A model generated the notes under the pieces. The model saw nothing but the letters and a program-made list of their open reading frames with translations. It was not told the DNA's origin and searched no databases. The position numbers and the translations under genes are program-made. Shown in pieces: positions 31,183-43,040 of a stretch of 64,000 bases of DNA; position 1 is the stretch's first letter, and the number at the start of each line of letters is the position of its first letter. This DNA is from Gnetum montanum (Eukaryota; Streptophyta; Gnetopsida; Gnetales; Gnetaceae), in assembly GCA_015680685.1 (NCBI GenBank), contig MNCI01001492.1:86544-150543 (forward strand). Direction: 5' to 3'.

Positions 31183-33470
31183 AAATCTCCTCCTTTTTGG
31201 TGATTTTCAAAACTCAAGAAAATGGGTTAGTAATCTCCACAATTCATTAAAGTCATATATTTGCAATTGTGCTCATTATACTTGTTATCCACACATAATC
31301 ATCATAAGCATAAATGATGTGCCTGTCATGACATCACAACATAGTTATCAATAGTAATACAAAATTCTCCTCCTTTTTGGACATCATCAAAAAGGAGTAA
31401 AATAATGCTATATGATAGAGTAAGAAAATGCGCAAGCAAAATTAGACATTGATTTTTAAACTTTCATAATGAACACTTGAGGACTTGAGTATGCTAAGGA
31501 AAAATAATCAATTAAGAAATATACATCACTCAGTATCGATAGTAGAGGATTGATGATGTCAAATCAATTAAGTGCTACCCCTTATTAGTTCACATAGAAG
31601 GTTAGGAATAATGAGGTAAAATCCTTTTGATTGATATCCAAAGATGAAATTTTAGCATTGAAGATCATATAACCTATCTTTGAGTTAATAGGCCATTAGA
31701 ATAACCAACATCTCATAGTTTTATAATAATCTAATATTCATTTCCCTTTAAAATATCATGATAAGGCATAGAAATTTGATGGTAGGTAAAACATGCATAT
31801 TCAACTTTAAAGGCAAATTAAGAAATCTTATTATATCAAATGTTCAAACACATATGACAACAAAAGAAATCATAAACTAATATATGACAATCAGGTTGAG
31901 AACCAAAAAATAGCAAATATATATACCTCATTTCTTATTAAAATAGATCATGAACATCTATTCTAGTACTTCTTAATTCAAATTTGATATAAGGGCCTTA
32001 GGTACTTGAAAGGATATATTCTCAACATACAAAAGGTCAGACATATAAATAGAGCTTACAAGTGAGTTTATATAACATATAATGTTCAGGGACTTTCATC
32101 AATAAATTTCATCTAAGGATTTAATAAATGTCATCTTTTACAACATTACAAATGAATATGCTCTTCCTTGCTCATTTTTAGCTAAGGGTGATGGAGTGGA
32201 AATTTTTGTTGCTTGAGTGTCTTTTGGTAAGAGTCTCAAACAACTCTCCCTATATTGATGGCCTCTTAAATGATAATTGATGATTAGGTATAGACTCCCC
32301 CTGCATATGTGCAAATTCTAGTGCTCCCTTTAAGCCCTTTTGGATCAACTTATTTGTTTCAAAGGTGACTATCAAAGTTCTTTTATCATCAAAGTACTAT
32401 ACCTACAAAGAAACATCAAGATCAAGTGTGGATACTAGAGTCTCCTATTAAAAGTATTGATAATTCCTCTAGAAATGTATATTTAGAAGATTCATGATTC
32501 ATTATTTTCATCAAAATTACCAATTAAAATGCTTAAATATTTCAAATGAAATGATCTTTGATATCATAGGGAAGCACAAAAAAAAATGAAACTTCATCAC
32601 AAGGTTTTCAAACCATGAATTACATGAAAGGATTTTAGGCCATTTAAAATAAGAAACAATAAATTTAAGAATCAAAAAGATGATATAAAATAGCACAAGC
32701 TTTCATTCACCCATAAAACTAATTACTTCATGCTCATACATCCTCAAAAGTTACCATAATCAAATAGTCACAAATATTTCAACTATGTGCTTATCTTAAC
32801 ATTTGTTGAACCTGGAACTAACATTCCATGGAATTAAAAGATGTAAGTACACATCAAAATAATTTAGTCTTTATTGATCATTCAAATAAAAAATAAAAGA
32901 AATTAAAACCTAACACAATAACTAGCAAGCAAGGAAATAGCAACTTACCATAAATTCCCTTACTTGCAAAAGAGAATTAAGGTGCCTAGAGTGCTAGAGA
33001 ATGAGATTCCTCTTTCGAGATTTCTCTAGCTTCCTCGTATGAATTTGTTGGAAAGAGTCTCCTAATTTTCTTGTTCCTTCCTTTTGACTCTCCAAACTTT
33101 CTTAACTCCCTTATGATTTTCTTGTCTATCCTTTTTACCCTGCAAAATTTCCTTTCTAGGCACATTCAGATAAGACCATGAAGTCTTATGATACAACCAT
33201 ATCCTCATGTGATAATATTTTAAATTTCACTCCCATTGTTTATCGCCAAATTTATTACAATAATAAGATCTCACCTTTCTATAGTAGTTAAAGTGATCAT
33301 ACCTTGGAGCTACTCTTGATTGAGATGTAGTGCCCGTTGATTCTTCATTCATTGGGGCTACTTTTGGTTGAGATGTAGTGTATAACATCCCAACCCACTC
33401 TTATTATGTGGACTTCTTCCTTGACCTAAGACCATCCAAAGCGACTCCCTCCCTTTAACCAACCATTCAT
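31183..33470 (-). other. TE-F interior without recognisable pol
   Basis: A+T-rich sequence with stops in all frames. I looked for copia protease, integrase, RT and RNase H signatures on the minus strand and did not see them. Near 33330-33420 the minus strand has KSGLGCYT-like text, which in copia elements follows the gag coiled coil. A short direct repeat of about 60 bp is at 33708-33833 (ATCATCATMAGTGAGAATCATACAAATGAG-type unit, two copies). Confidence 0.45.
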
Positions 33471-33479
33471 TCACAAGTT

Positions 33480-34226
33480 TTCAATCTTCAAGCTCTTCCT
33501 TCATCTGCTCACAAGACTTCGTTAGCTCTTTATTCTCATCCCTGAGGTATAAGATTTCTTTTGTGAGGTCTAAAATCTTTGAATTTAAGGAAGAAATGTC
33601 CTAATCCTTAATTTTTACCTATTTACTCAACTTAGTGCAAAAATTTTGAAATGATAAAAGTTCATTACACAATAAATCAAACGTCTCATCCTCATTAAGT
33701 TCATCATCTAAGGTGTTAGCATCATCATAAGTGAGAATCATACAAATGAGATGTGAATTCTTTACATCATCCTGAGGTGTTAGCATCATCATCAATGAGA
33801 ATCATACAAATGAGATGTGAATTCTTTACATCATCCTTCTACTCTCCATCATTCCAACTAGTGTAGAAGTTGGTCTTTTTCATCTCTTCATCACTTCTAT
33901 TCTTTCACCTTAACCTACCATTGCTAGGACATTCTAAGGCCATATGGTCTCTTCCTCCACATACCCAAAATTCTATAGAATAAAGATCAAAATTAAAATC
34001 AAAATATTTTTACCTCTTTCATTTCCTTTCAATTAATTATATCAATTTTCTTCTATGAAATTTCTCTAACATTCATCTTTTTTTATTTTAGTTTTTTTGG
34101 CTTCTCTAAAGAGTTCTTACTCATCTACTCAATCACATTGGTTAGCTTTTGAATCTCAACCTAAAGGTTTGAGTTTTCTTTCTTGAGATAAGAATATTCA
34201 TCATTAAGAACTATAATTTTCATTTT
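33480..34226 (-). pseudogene. Copia-type gag remnant of TE-F with zinc knuckle and coiled coil
   Basis: On the minus strand, 34220-34090 reads MKIIVLNDEYSYLKKENSNL, then VEIQKLTNVIE, a coiled coil. At about 33965-33910 it reads WVCGGRDHMALECPSNG, a CCHC-like zinc knuckle (first C lost or upstream). At 33650-33480 it reads SSLNSKILDLTKEILYLRDE, then NKELTKSCEQMKEELE, a second coiled coil. Knuckle followed by coiled coil is typical of plant copia gag. Stops and a possible intron-like gap separate the pieces. Gag would package the RNA; this copy is dead. Confidence 0.6.
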
Positions 34227-35212
34227 TGATGAGCATCAAAGTGTCACAGCGATGGGCCCCATTTATGCAGCCTTATCGATAGGACCTTGTTGATGCAACC
34301 TTGTCAACAGGATCCCATTGATGGGGTCCCATTTACATGGTGTTTCCCTATTAATGGAGCCATGTCAATGTAGCATTTTCTATGTCTACGAGGCCACATT
34401 GATGTAGCCTTGTAATAAAAACTATAAATACAAGCTCACAATCATGTTTATGGATCATCAAGCCATAATAGTAGCAAAGCTCCTAAATTTTTTTCATTTG
34501 AAAGTTAGAATATTTCTCTGAGCACTCATAGTAGGAGTCAGAAAGTGTATGGATCTTTATTCAAGCACTATTGTACCTAAACCACACTAGTGTGTACAAC
34601 AATAAAGATGAGCCTTTTGATCAAACCTTACAGCACTTAGAATAGATTAATGATTTATTTATTCATTTATTGTTTTCATTAATTATGTCATTAATTAAGC
34701 TAACTTAGACTTCGATCGATTAGTTAATTAATTAACCTAGATAAATTAAACACATAAGTACGACTGCTTTAGGCATAATCACGTATTTGCTTGGTAATCC
34801 CAGCAACATTATTGCTTTGTGTGCCTAGTAGTGTAGCACTTTGTAACCCAATAGTGGATATGTGGGTTCAGGATGTGTACAAAAAGTGGGACTAAATGCT
34901 TATGTTAGGACTACTTACAGATTAGTTAATTAGTTAAATTAAATTAGTTGTTAAATTACTTCATCTATTTACTTTAAGCACCAAAGAATAATAAAACACA
35001 ACATAACAAAAATCATATGCCTCCATTACACTTATCCATACCATGTGCATCACAAGTATAATTGGAAAGATAATGAATGACCATCAGGGCAAGATTCACT
35101 TCCGAAAGGACTAGTGTATTGGAAACTATAGGGTCCATGAAATTCGATCAAATCGCATGTGAACACTTTTTGATTCATATGGTTGGGTGTAGGGGTACCT
35201 CACTACTCATCA
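34227..35212 (+). repeat. TE-G 5' LTR
   Basis: It starts TGATGAGCATCAAAG and ends CACTACTCATCA. The U3 (34240-34410) is made of about eight imperfect units of GCAACCTTGTCAACAGGATCC/GATGGGGTCCCATTTACATG type. TATA box ACTATAAATAC is at 34421-34431, the GAAAGTTAGAATATTTC block near 34499, and stem ATCTTTATT (34553-34561)/AATAAAGAT (34601-34609), with an inner TTGTAC/GTACAA pair (34571-34576, 34594-34599). Confidence 0.9.
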
Positions 35213-35231
35213 TTAGCGCTATTGCCAAGGA
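35213..35231 (+). promoter_or_regulatory. TE-G primer-binding site
   Basis: TTAGCGCTATTGCCAAGGA directly follows the LTR; same class as the other Ty3 sites in this window. Confidence 0.75.
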
Positions 35232-35366
35232 CTCTTTCTATTGAAATGTGCACTATCTAGGATTAGTAAATATCATTAATATCATTCAACAAACCCCAAG
35301 GTCAACATCATTCTCACACATAATAGAATCACAAAAGCACACTAATAATTTTATTTATTTTGCAAA

Positions 35367-37800
35367 ATGTCTTCTTTTTCTCATAGGCATGATGATGTCA
35401 AATTGCCATTTCTACAGGAGTGCAAAGTCATATATATTCATCCAAATGAGTATGTACCTAACTTCACTTTCATCCTACATCAAGATGAGCAACTATAATG
35501 GCATGACATGGAAGGCAACATTATAATGCCTCCTGATCGACTTGTGCCCATGATGCTACTTCAAACTCTTAAGAAGTTAGGCATCCATGATCTTCAAGAA
35601 GAGTATGTTGTGCATGACTATGAATATCAAAACTACCATACCACTAAAATACAACTTAGGTAATATTGACACCAGAAGAAGCATCATGAGGTTGTGAAGG
35701 AAAAATGATTCACCAATCCCTTGTTCTTGCTAAACCAAGACAACAATGAGGAGGATTCATCTAGAGGCTCTCAACATGAAAATTCTCCATCCTTTGTTAC
35801 TAATGATGGGGGTGTGGCTCAGAATCTATGATCTACTATCAATAATCCAAGTTTGGACAAAGATGGTAGTCAAGGAAGGAGATCGTATAAGCACCAGGAT
35901 GATAAGAAAATTGATGAACATGTTCATGACAACCGAAGGGAAATTGGCAAATACCATGGTGGTGGAAATCCTTCTCCCTCTTCGCCCTCTTCATTTTTAT
36001 CCTCTTCTTCCTCTTTTTCTGGTTCTAAAAGACACCAAAAAAGGAACAACCATCATGAAGGTGAACAACAAGACCACTATGAATGAAGGGGTAACAAAGA
36101 ACATCATCAACAACAACAAAATCATGATGATGATAAGCCTTTTTTGGCAACTCGTAGCATGCTCAACATTGCAAAGGTAGTCAAGATCCCAACTAGGCAT
36201 GTGAAAGATAGTAAAATTAAGTGCATAGACATGAATAATATCCCAAAATTTGAGGGGAATATAACTCTGATCCATAGACACATCTACAATTTTTCCATGA
36301 TGTCTATGCCTTGTAGAACATTGAAAATGATTAGCAAAAACTCAAGCTATTTCCCAAGATACTCATTAAGAAAGTAGAAAGTTGGTACTGGTCCTTAGAG
36401 CCCAAATCCATTCATAGATGAAGTACCATGCTGGAACTATTTAATAACAAATACCAAACATACTCCAGAGTGTCCAATATGAGAAGGCAAATCCAAGGTT
36501 GAAAATAAGGAATACTTGAACCCTTGAATGTTGCCATGGGTAGATATTATTCTCTCTTACACTGATGCCCAAGCCATGGCTATTCATAGAGGAAACAACT
36601 CTACCATGTCATACATGGACTTAGAGAAAAAACGAGAAGAACTCTTCGGGTTTATGCCTAAAGGAGACTATCTGAACTAAGGTCTCATTAGATCCAAAGG
36701 CTAATAGAGCAAGTAGAAAAAGAAGAAGGTGAGTTGTGAAAAAGGAAAAGTGCAAAAGAATATAATAGGGATCCTTCCATCATGAAAAGGGAGGTCTAAT
36801 TCTTTGACAAGGAAGAATCACCACTCAACAAGGTGGTGAATAGGAAAACCTTGCCTATCCAAAAATCTATTTCTGACACTTCGACAAAAGTTGATAAACT
36901 ATGAGACTCTTTGGATGAGAAGTTCCAAACTGCTATGAAGATTTCTGAGAAATCCAAAGAGCAAAATAGTGATCATGACTGAAAGATCTGAAAAGAAGCT
37001 GAACATGCCTACCAGAGAGGTAAGGGCAAAACTGCTATAGTAGAAGAAGTTGTGAAGATAGACTCTAATGATGATAGTGGATGTGACATTTATTAATATG
37101 ACCATCTTAGGGGATGTTTCCCTATGATGTCATACTTACAATAATCTAGGGTGTACATGCTAAATCCATGACTAGCAAGGAGGTAAGCACCCATATGATT
37201 GCCTTATCCTCAAGGTAATCTAAGGTAGTTCCACCAGCAACAACAAGCTTACTATCCAAGTGAAGCTCCATCATAATCATATGAGCAATACCAATAGTGG
37301 CATCAACCATAGTCATGGGGAATGCCACCACTTAGATAGTAGTACCCTTACAGACAACCAAATCCATATGTGTACTATGTTTAGCAACCCATTTCTGCAC
37401 AAAGCTCTACAAGCCATGCCTCATTCCAACATCACTATTATGCTTCAGAGTACCATCAAACTCATTCACCATCTACTTAAGGGGAACACCCATATCCATA
37501 CCATCCTCTGCATCCATCTACACACATCCCTTCACCCTCAACCTAGTTACCCCCTACTTTATCCATGAAAGGTGAAATTTCTCCATAGCTACAACAACAA
37601 AATGTTACAAGAGTTGTACATTTACAACTGACCTTCCAACCAAGTGGTTCAAATAATCAATCCATAAAATGATCATTTTTCTGATCCAAAAGTCCTCCCA
37701 AATCCTCAAAACCTACTACAGTTGATTGCCCTATATATCCACACCCTCATCCTCTACATCAAACACATTCAAGGGTTCTTCAAACCAAATACTGCCTCAA
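35367..37800 (+). pseudogene. gag of TE-G
   Basis: The ATG at 35367 opens MSSFSHRHDDVKLPFLQE, then HPNEYVPNFTFILHQDE and NIIMPPDRLVPMMLLQTLKK. A serine-rich stretch (PSPSSPSSFLSSSSSFSGSK, near 35975) and a histidine/asparagine-rich piece follow. The core includes MLNIAKVVKIPTRHVKDSKI (36150-36210), SYFPRYSLRK, an altered RRWSTM region near 36420 and KRKSAKEYNRDPS (36743-36780). Near 37080 it reads CDIY.YDHLRGCFPMMS, the place of the zinc-knuckle-like motif of TE-E. It then runs into a P/Q/Y-rich tail. At least a dozen stops or shifts are present. Confidence 0.75.
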
Positions 37801-37859
37801 ATCCACATTGTGATGTTAACTTATGTTGTTTCTAATTGAATCAAGGCTAGCAACCTTCC

Positions 37860-38270
37860 AAGAAAAAGATCTAACTTAGGAAGTTATCTTATTTACTTAT
37901 AAATCACTAGACATGAGCCATGTGAGGCTTTTCTTGATTTTGGTTCCAATGTCAATCTCATCTCCCATGACATGTACAAAGCTTAAAACCTACCACCTCT
38001 CAATAAGAGCAACATCCATTTAGAATTACCAGACCAATCAATCACTATCCTACCAATTTTCTAATGATTAAGGTAGAAAACTACAAAGGCGACTTCCCCA
38101 TTATTATGGGAAGGGCATGGTTAAGCATGGACAACTAGAGAATAAATTTTAACACCTAGTTCATAGTATCTTTGGAAATCTCCTTGGAAATCTCTGAGGA
38201 GAATAAATTTGGACAACTAGAGAAGAAGCATGTTACATGCATTATGTACAGTGATAACAGGTGAAATTGG
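37860..38270 (+). pseudogene. Aspartic protease remnant of TE-G
   Basis: The region reads FLDFGSNVNLISHDMYKA near 37930-37985 (active-site triplet DFG in place of DSG). It continues LPPLNKSNIHLELPDQSITI and NYKGDFPIIMGRAWLSMDN to about 38130. The conserved GIRDLSLEIS segment is disturbed by inserted sequence (38147-38173), a 27-bp segment that recurs in RT. Inactive. Confidence 0.7.
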
Positions 38271-38850
38271 ATGCAAAAAAATCTGGTCCATTAAAACTAC
38301 ATACATTAAAGCATGTAATTAGTGTGCACATGAAATTAATGTCCAAACGTGTCTGTACACAACAACCACAAAGTAAGAGGGCAACTAAAATTGATATCCA
38401 AAGGTATCTTTACATAGCAGCCATAAATAGGAGGGAACCCAATGGCTGATAACTAACTTTGATAGTAGCACATTATTCTTGGAGACCTCTGAGAGCCTGA
38501 CATGTGCTTATGTTGAAGTTATGGATGAACTTGAGCAAGTTGATCATCGACTCTTTGATGATGAAAATGATGATGCCTATTGGGAAGAGATGGAAATCCT
38601 TGATAATTTCAAGTAGGAGCCCCTAGAGTTAAAAACTCTACCAAATAACATGAAGTATGCATTTTTAAATAATGGTAAACTGGTTATAATCAATGCAAAT
38701 CTTGCTCCCAAACAAAAAAACAAGTTGTTGAAGGTGGTCAACGAATGGCCAACAACCTTTGCTCCCTACGGGACTTTTGCATATTACAAGATGTTGTTCA
38801 GTCTATGCAATGGCCTTACAACATTTTAACACCTAGTTCATAGTATCTTT
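38147..38850 (+). repeat. Pair of 27-bp direct repeats in TE-G protease and RT
   Basis: TTTTAACACCTAGTTCATAG plus TATCTTT occurs at 38147-38173 and again, identical, at 38824-38850. Neither place has this sequence in TE-H, TE-E or TE-C, so it looks like filler copied into two damage sites. Confidence 0.75.
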
Positions 38851-39720
38851 TAACAAAAAATTGGTACCAAGTAGAAGTCTTTATGGATGACTTCTCTACC
38901 TATGGGGCTACATTTGAGCAAGCCATGGATCACCTTGAGCACATACTAAAAAGATGTGTTGAAATAAACCTTAGGCTCAACTAGTAGAAAATTCACTTAA
39001 TGGTCCAAGAGGGCATAGTACTAGGGCACTAAATTTTGCAAAAAGGGATTAAGGTAGACCTATAAAAGATACAGGTCATCCAAGGAATCACACGTCAACC
39101 AAAGATAGTTAGCAACATTTGATCATTTCTTAGACATACTAGCCACTACCAGTAGTTTATAGAACATTGTTCTGAGATTGCAAAGTTGTTGGTTGAGCTT
39201 ACAAAAAAATATGCACCATTTTTCTAGACCAAGGAGTATGAAAATGCATTCTAACAGTTAAAAGAAAAACTTGTAGAAACTCCAATTCTATGAGTACCAA
39301 ACAGGTCTAGGCCATTTTATATAATGACAAATGCATCTAATTATGCCTTAGGAGCCATGCTTACATAGTTCGACAATAAAAAAAATCCATATTACATTTA
39401 CTACCTAAGACAAAGCATTGTCAGTGCACAATTGAATTACACCACAACTGAGAAAGAACTAATGGTAGTGGTGTATGCTCTTGAAAAGTTCAGGTACTAT
39501 GTGCTTGCCTATAAAGTGTTCGTCCATACAAATCATAGTGCCATCCAATTCCTAATGAAGAAGCCAATGGTAAGCCCCTATATCATACAATGGCTTGTGA
39601 TTTTGTAGGAATTCAATCTCACAATGGTAGATCAAAAAGAAACTGATAATGTGGTCACTAACCACCTCTCTCAGTTAAGATGGGATAATAAAGAGGAGGA
39701 AAGTCCACTCTCTGATCAAT
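38500..39720 (+). pseudogene. RT and RNase H remnant of TE-G, RT core deleted
   Basis: After a linker (DELEQVDHRLFDDENDDAYW, about 38525) and LKTLPNNMKYAFLNNGKLVI, RT begins (LLKVVNEWPTTF). It jumps near 38760 to YGTFAYYKMLFSLCNGLTTF. The stretch that TE-H has here (about 44000-44390: PLVIVPKKGG-like, FRLLN, GYSGYNQ) is missing, so roughly 130-150 residues of the RT fingers/palm are deleted. The catalytic FMDDFST is kept at 38880. RNase H is at 39300-39690: ASNYALGAMLT, AQLNYTTTEKELMVVVYALE, FLMKKPMVSPYIIQWL, NHLSQLRWDN. Inactive. Confidence 0.8.
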
Positions 39721-39839
39721 TTCCAAATGAACTCCTCTTTACAAGAGTAATAAATAATCAAGGACCCGCTAAATAAAAATGGTATGATGCCATCCTCACT
39801 TACCTTCTCACTCAAGAGATGCCATGTGGTCTAGACAAT

Positions 39840-40727
39840 AGGAAGAAATAATAGTTTCTTCATCGAGCAAAATACTTCATGGAAATCAATAGATACCTTT
39901 ACAAGGTGTGCATTGATGGCCTAGTCTGTTGGTGTGTCCCTAATGCAAATCAACTGCACATTCTCCAAGATGCTCATGAAGGCCCTTACCAAGGCCACTA
40001 TGCTAGGAGACACACAACCATAAAAATCTTGGTTGCAGGATACTATTGACCTACAATCTTCAAAGATTCCCACCAATTTTTTTGATCTTGTGAACACTGT
40101 CAAAAAGATGGTGGGATGATCATTGAATGGAGGGTCCTCAAAAGTGGATTCAATCACTAGAGCGCTTTGACATATGGGGCATAGACTTCATGGGTCCCAT
40201 CACACCCATGTCCAATGGAAAGGCATATACCATCATAGTAGTTGACTACTGCACCAAATGGCTAGAAGTAACAACCATCACTAACTGTACATCATCCACT
40301 ACTACTGGATTTGTACAACAAAATGTTGCAAACAAGTTTGGGGCACCACATGCATTGATTTCTAACAATAGAACCCATTTAAAAGGTGCTACTTTTCGAA
40401 AGTTGATGAAATTCTCAAGGGTTGAACATAAATTAACATCCTATCACCCCTAAGCCAAACATCAAGCAGATGTTACTAATAGGAAGATCACAAAGATTCT
40501 AATACACACTATCAACAAATATAAGAGAGACTGGAGCATAAAACTCTACAATACCCTTTGGACCTATTGCTCAACATGAAAACTTCCTATTAGCTACTCT
40601 CCCTATGAGTTACTATACAAAAAACTTCCAACACTCCCAATTCAATTTAAGCTTTATACACTCTCAACAACCTATGATCTAAATCTTGACCTAAGCCTAG
40701 CACAAAAAGAAACATTTATTAACCTCA
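39840..40727 (+). pseudogene. Integrase remnant of TE-G, first part
   Basis: Near 39860-40100: YFMEINRYLYKVCIDGLVCW, HILQDAHEGPYQGHYARRHT and SCEHCQKDGGM, the zinc-binding H-H-C-C region. The catalytic core starts in frame 40127-40453: FDIWGIDFMGPITPMSNGKA and VDYCTKWLEV. The second acidic site reads ISNNRTHL where active enzymes have SDNGTHF, so D and G are both lost. SPYELLYKKLPTLPIQFKL follows to 40727, where TE-H is inserted (ACATG duplication). It would have inserted the element into DNA; this copy could not. Confidence 0.8.
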
Positions 40728-40732
40728 ACATG

Positions 40733-41605
40733 TGATAAATTGTGTTTTTCATATGCTTCAATATCGGGGTGACCATGATATCAGGTACGCGATGTACTCG
40801 ATATCGTGGTCCCAAGATGCGATATCGTACATTCGATATTGCAAGGTTACACCTAGGTCTATAAATACAGTGCCTAGGTGCACAATTGGAAGTAAGTTTT
40901 TGGTAGTCAAGTAGTGAAACGCTTGTAGTTTGTCCATTTGAAAGTTAGAATATTTTCCAAGTGCCCGTAGCTGGATGTCTAAGTGTCAACGGATCTTTAT
41001 TCAAGCATTGATGTACCTAAGCACACCATTGTGTTGGCAATAAAGATGAACTCTTTGATTCATTCCTTGTAGCACTTAAGACTTTCTTTCTTATGAATTT
41101 ATATTTTATGCAATTTATGTGAATATTATTTATGTAGAAATTAATTTTTATCAATCAAGAAAATCATTAAAATACACAAGTATGACCCCTTCAAGCATAC
41201 ATGTGACGCTTAGCTCAGAAACAAGTAGTGTTTGATAGCCCAGCAATGTTTGCACAAAGTTCAAGATGTGTTCGGGAAGAGGGAATGGTTACTTGTGTTA
41301 GGCTAGACTAGACTATAGTTGACTTAGCAATTAATCACTTTTACTTTTAATCGATCTTACTTTTATTCCTGTTCTAGGAGAGTAATTCCATAAAAACACA
41401 AAATAATAAAAATTTTACACCTTAGTCACACTTAACCATACAATTGCACTCCACAAGTGGGACTGGAAAGACAACGAACAGACAACATACACACACTATT
41501 TAGCTCTAGCGTACTTAGTAATTATAGTATGTAAAATTTGACCAGATCGCACGTGAACGCTTGTGATTCATATGGTTGGACATAGGGGTACCTTGCCACT
41601 CATCA
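40733..41605 (+). repeat. TE-H 5' LTR
   Basis: TGATAAATTGTG at the start, GCCACTCATCA at the end. The U3 holds repeated GATATC palindromes with GTACGCGAT spacers (about 40770-40850). TATA box CTATAAATAC at 40859-40868, GAAAGTTAGAATATTTTCC at 40940-40958, stem ATCTTTATT/AATAAAGAT at about 40992-41047. Confidence 0.93.
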
Positions 41606-41606
41606 T

Positions 41607-41624
41607 TGGTGTCATTGCCAAGGA
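41607..41624 (+). promoter_or_regulatory. TE-H primer-binding site
   Basis: TGGTGTCATTGCCAAGGA, one base after the LTR; a transition-decayed form of TGGCGCCGTTGCCGGGGA. Confidence 0.8.
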
Positions 41625-41768
41625 CTGTAGTTCCTTGTGTGCTATCTAAACCTAGTAAAACTTAGTAACCTCATTGTCAAAACCCTAAGAGTCAAATCCT
41701 ACTAAAACAAAAAAAATTATTATTATCATTAAATTAAATCTCAACTGCACACTATTTATTTACACAAA

Positions 41769-42860
41769 ATTTCTTCTTCTCACAAGAGCCCATCTCTGCC
41801 CAGGGCAGTTCAGGTGCCTCAACAATACTGAGTGGTATATGCTCATCCTGATGAGTATGTACTAGAATTTACCTTCATCTTACATCAAGATGAACTGATG
41901 TGGTGGCGCGATATGGAAGGCAACATTGTGTTGCCACCTAACCAATCTATTTTAGCAATGCTCCAGCTAATGCTTGCATGACACAGGCTTCAACATCTCT
42001 ATGGAGAATATGAGATGTGAGATCCTGACTCAAGAGATTATCATCCCATTTAAGCACAAAAATTAAGGGATCTTCAGTTGGAGCACCAACATGAGCTTAT
42101 GAAGGGCAAAGGATTAAATATCTTTTCACCTCTGCTTGGCCCAATTGATGAAGGTGACCACTTTTGTAGTGATTATCCTCTCTTTGACTTTTTTCAAGGA
42201 GCCCTCAACCAGAATGTACAATCCATAATCCATAATCCAGGTTCTGGCCAAAACGGATCCAATGACAAAAATGGATCTAGAGAAGCAAGTCAATAAAAGG
42301 GGGACAAAGGAGACCATGATTACAATTTTGGTTGTAAGCATTGAAGAACGTGTGATAGGCATTAGCACAAGCAAGTTTCCCTCCTTCTTCCCCTTCATCA
42401 TCATCATTTTCTTCTTCATCTAGTTCAAATCATGGCTATAGAAGAAATAACCATGATATAGGTGATCGACAGAACTAGAACAACAGAAGGGACCGTTGGG
42501 ACAGTTGTGACTGAAGACGTGGGCAATTCAAAGAGGCCCACCATCAAGAAAGAAGGGCTAGTAGAGAACATCATAGGCACCACCATCATGGCCTTGATGA
42601 ACCTCTACTTGCTACTCTAGGCATGTTGAATATTGCAAAGGCTGTGAGGATTCCAATGAGGGACATGAAGGACAAAAAAATAAAGAGGCTAGATATGAAC
42701 AACATTCCTTGGTTCTAGGGAGGATATGATGCTGATCCACAAAATCATCTTCAAGCCTTCCAAGATGTATGTGCCTTGCAAAATATTGAGAATGAATGGC
42801 AAAAGCTAAAATTATTTTTAAGGACACTCATAAAGGAATGCTACGAGGGTAGTTAATCTA
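41769..42860 (+). pseudogene. gag of TE-H, lacking the C-terminal half
   Basis: The start codon has become ATT (41769), followed by SSSHKSPSLPRA. HPDEYVLEFTFILHQDELMW and NIVLPPNQSILAML follow. The 72-codon frame 42078-42296 covers the variable region (PLFDFFQGALNQNVQSI), then a serine/histidine-rich stretch and MLNIAKAVRIPMRDMKDKKI (near 42625). The core begins NNIPWF.GGYDADPQNHLQAF, CALQNIENEWQKLKLFLRTL and stops near 42840. TE-G and TE-E have a further 1.2 kb of gag here (RRW..MLELFN..YQT, the DGLR region, the C..H motif). TE-H goes straight to a short linker and protease. Confidence 0.75.
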
Positions 42861-43040
42861 CAATCAATTAACCCATCAAGTGGGTTGGAACCATGAACGA
42901 AGAAAAGCCCTTTTTTTGACCTTGTAGTCCACCAAAGCCCTCGGACACATTAGTGGTTGGTAACCCTGCTCTTCCAAATTTCTTTGTTTCCTCTTTATCT
43001 GAGTCCCCTTCAAACCAAAATCCTTCTTGACTCGATACTG

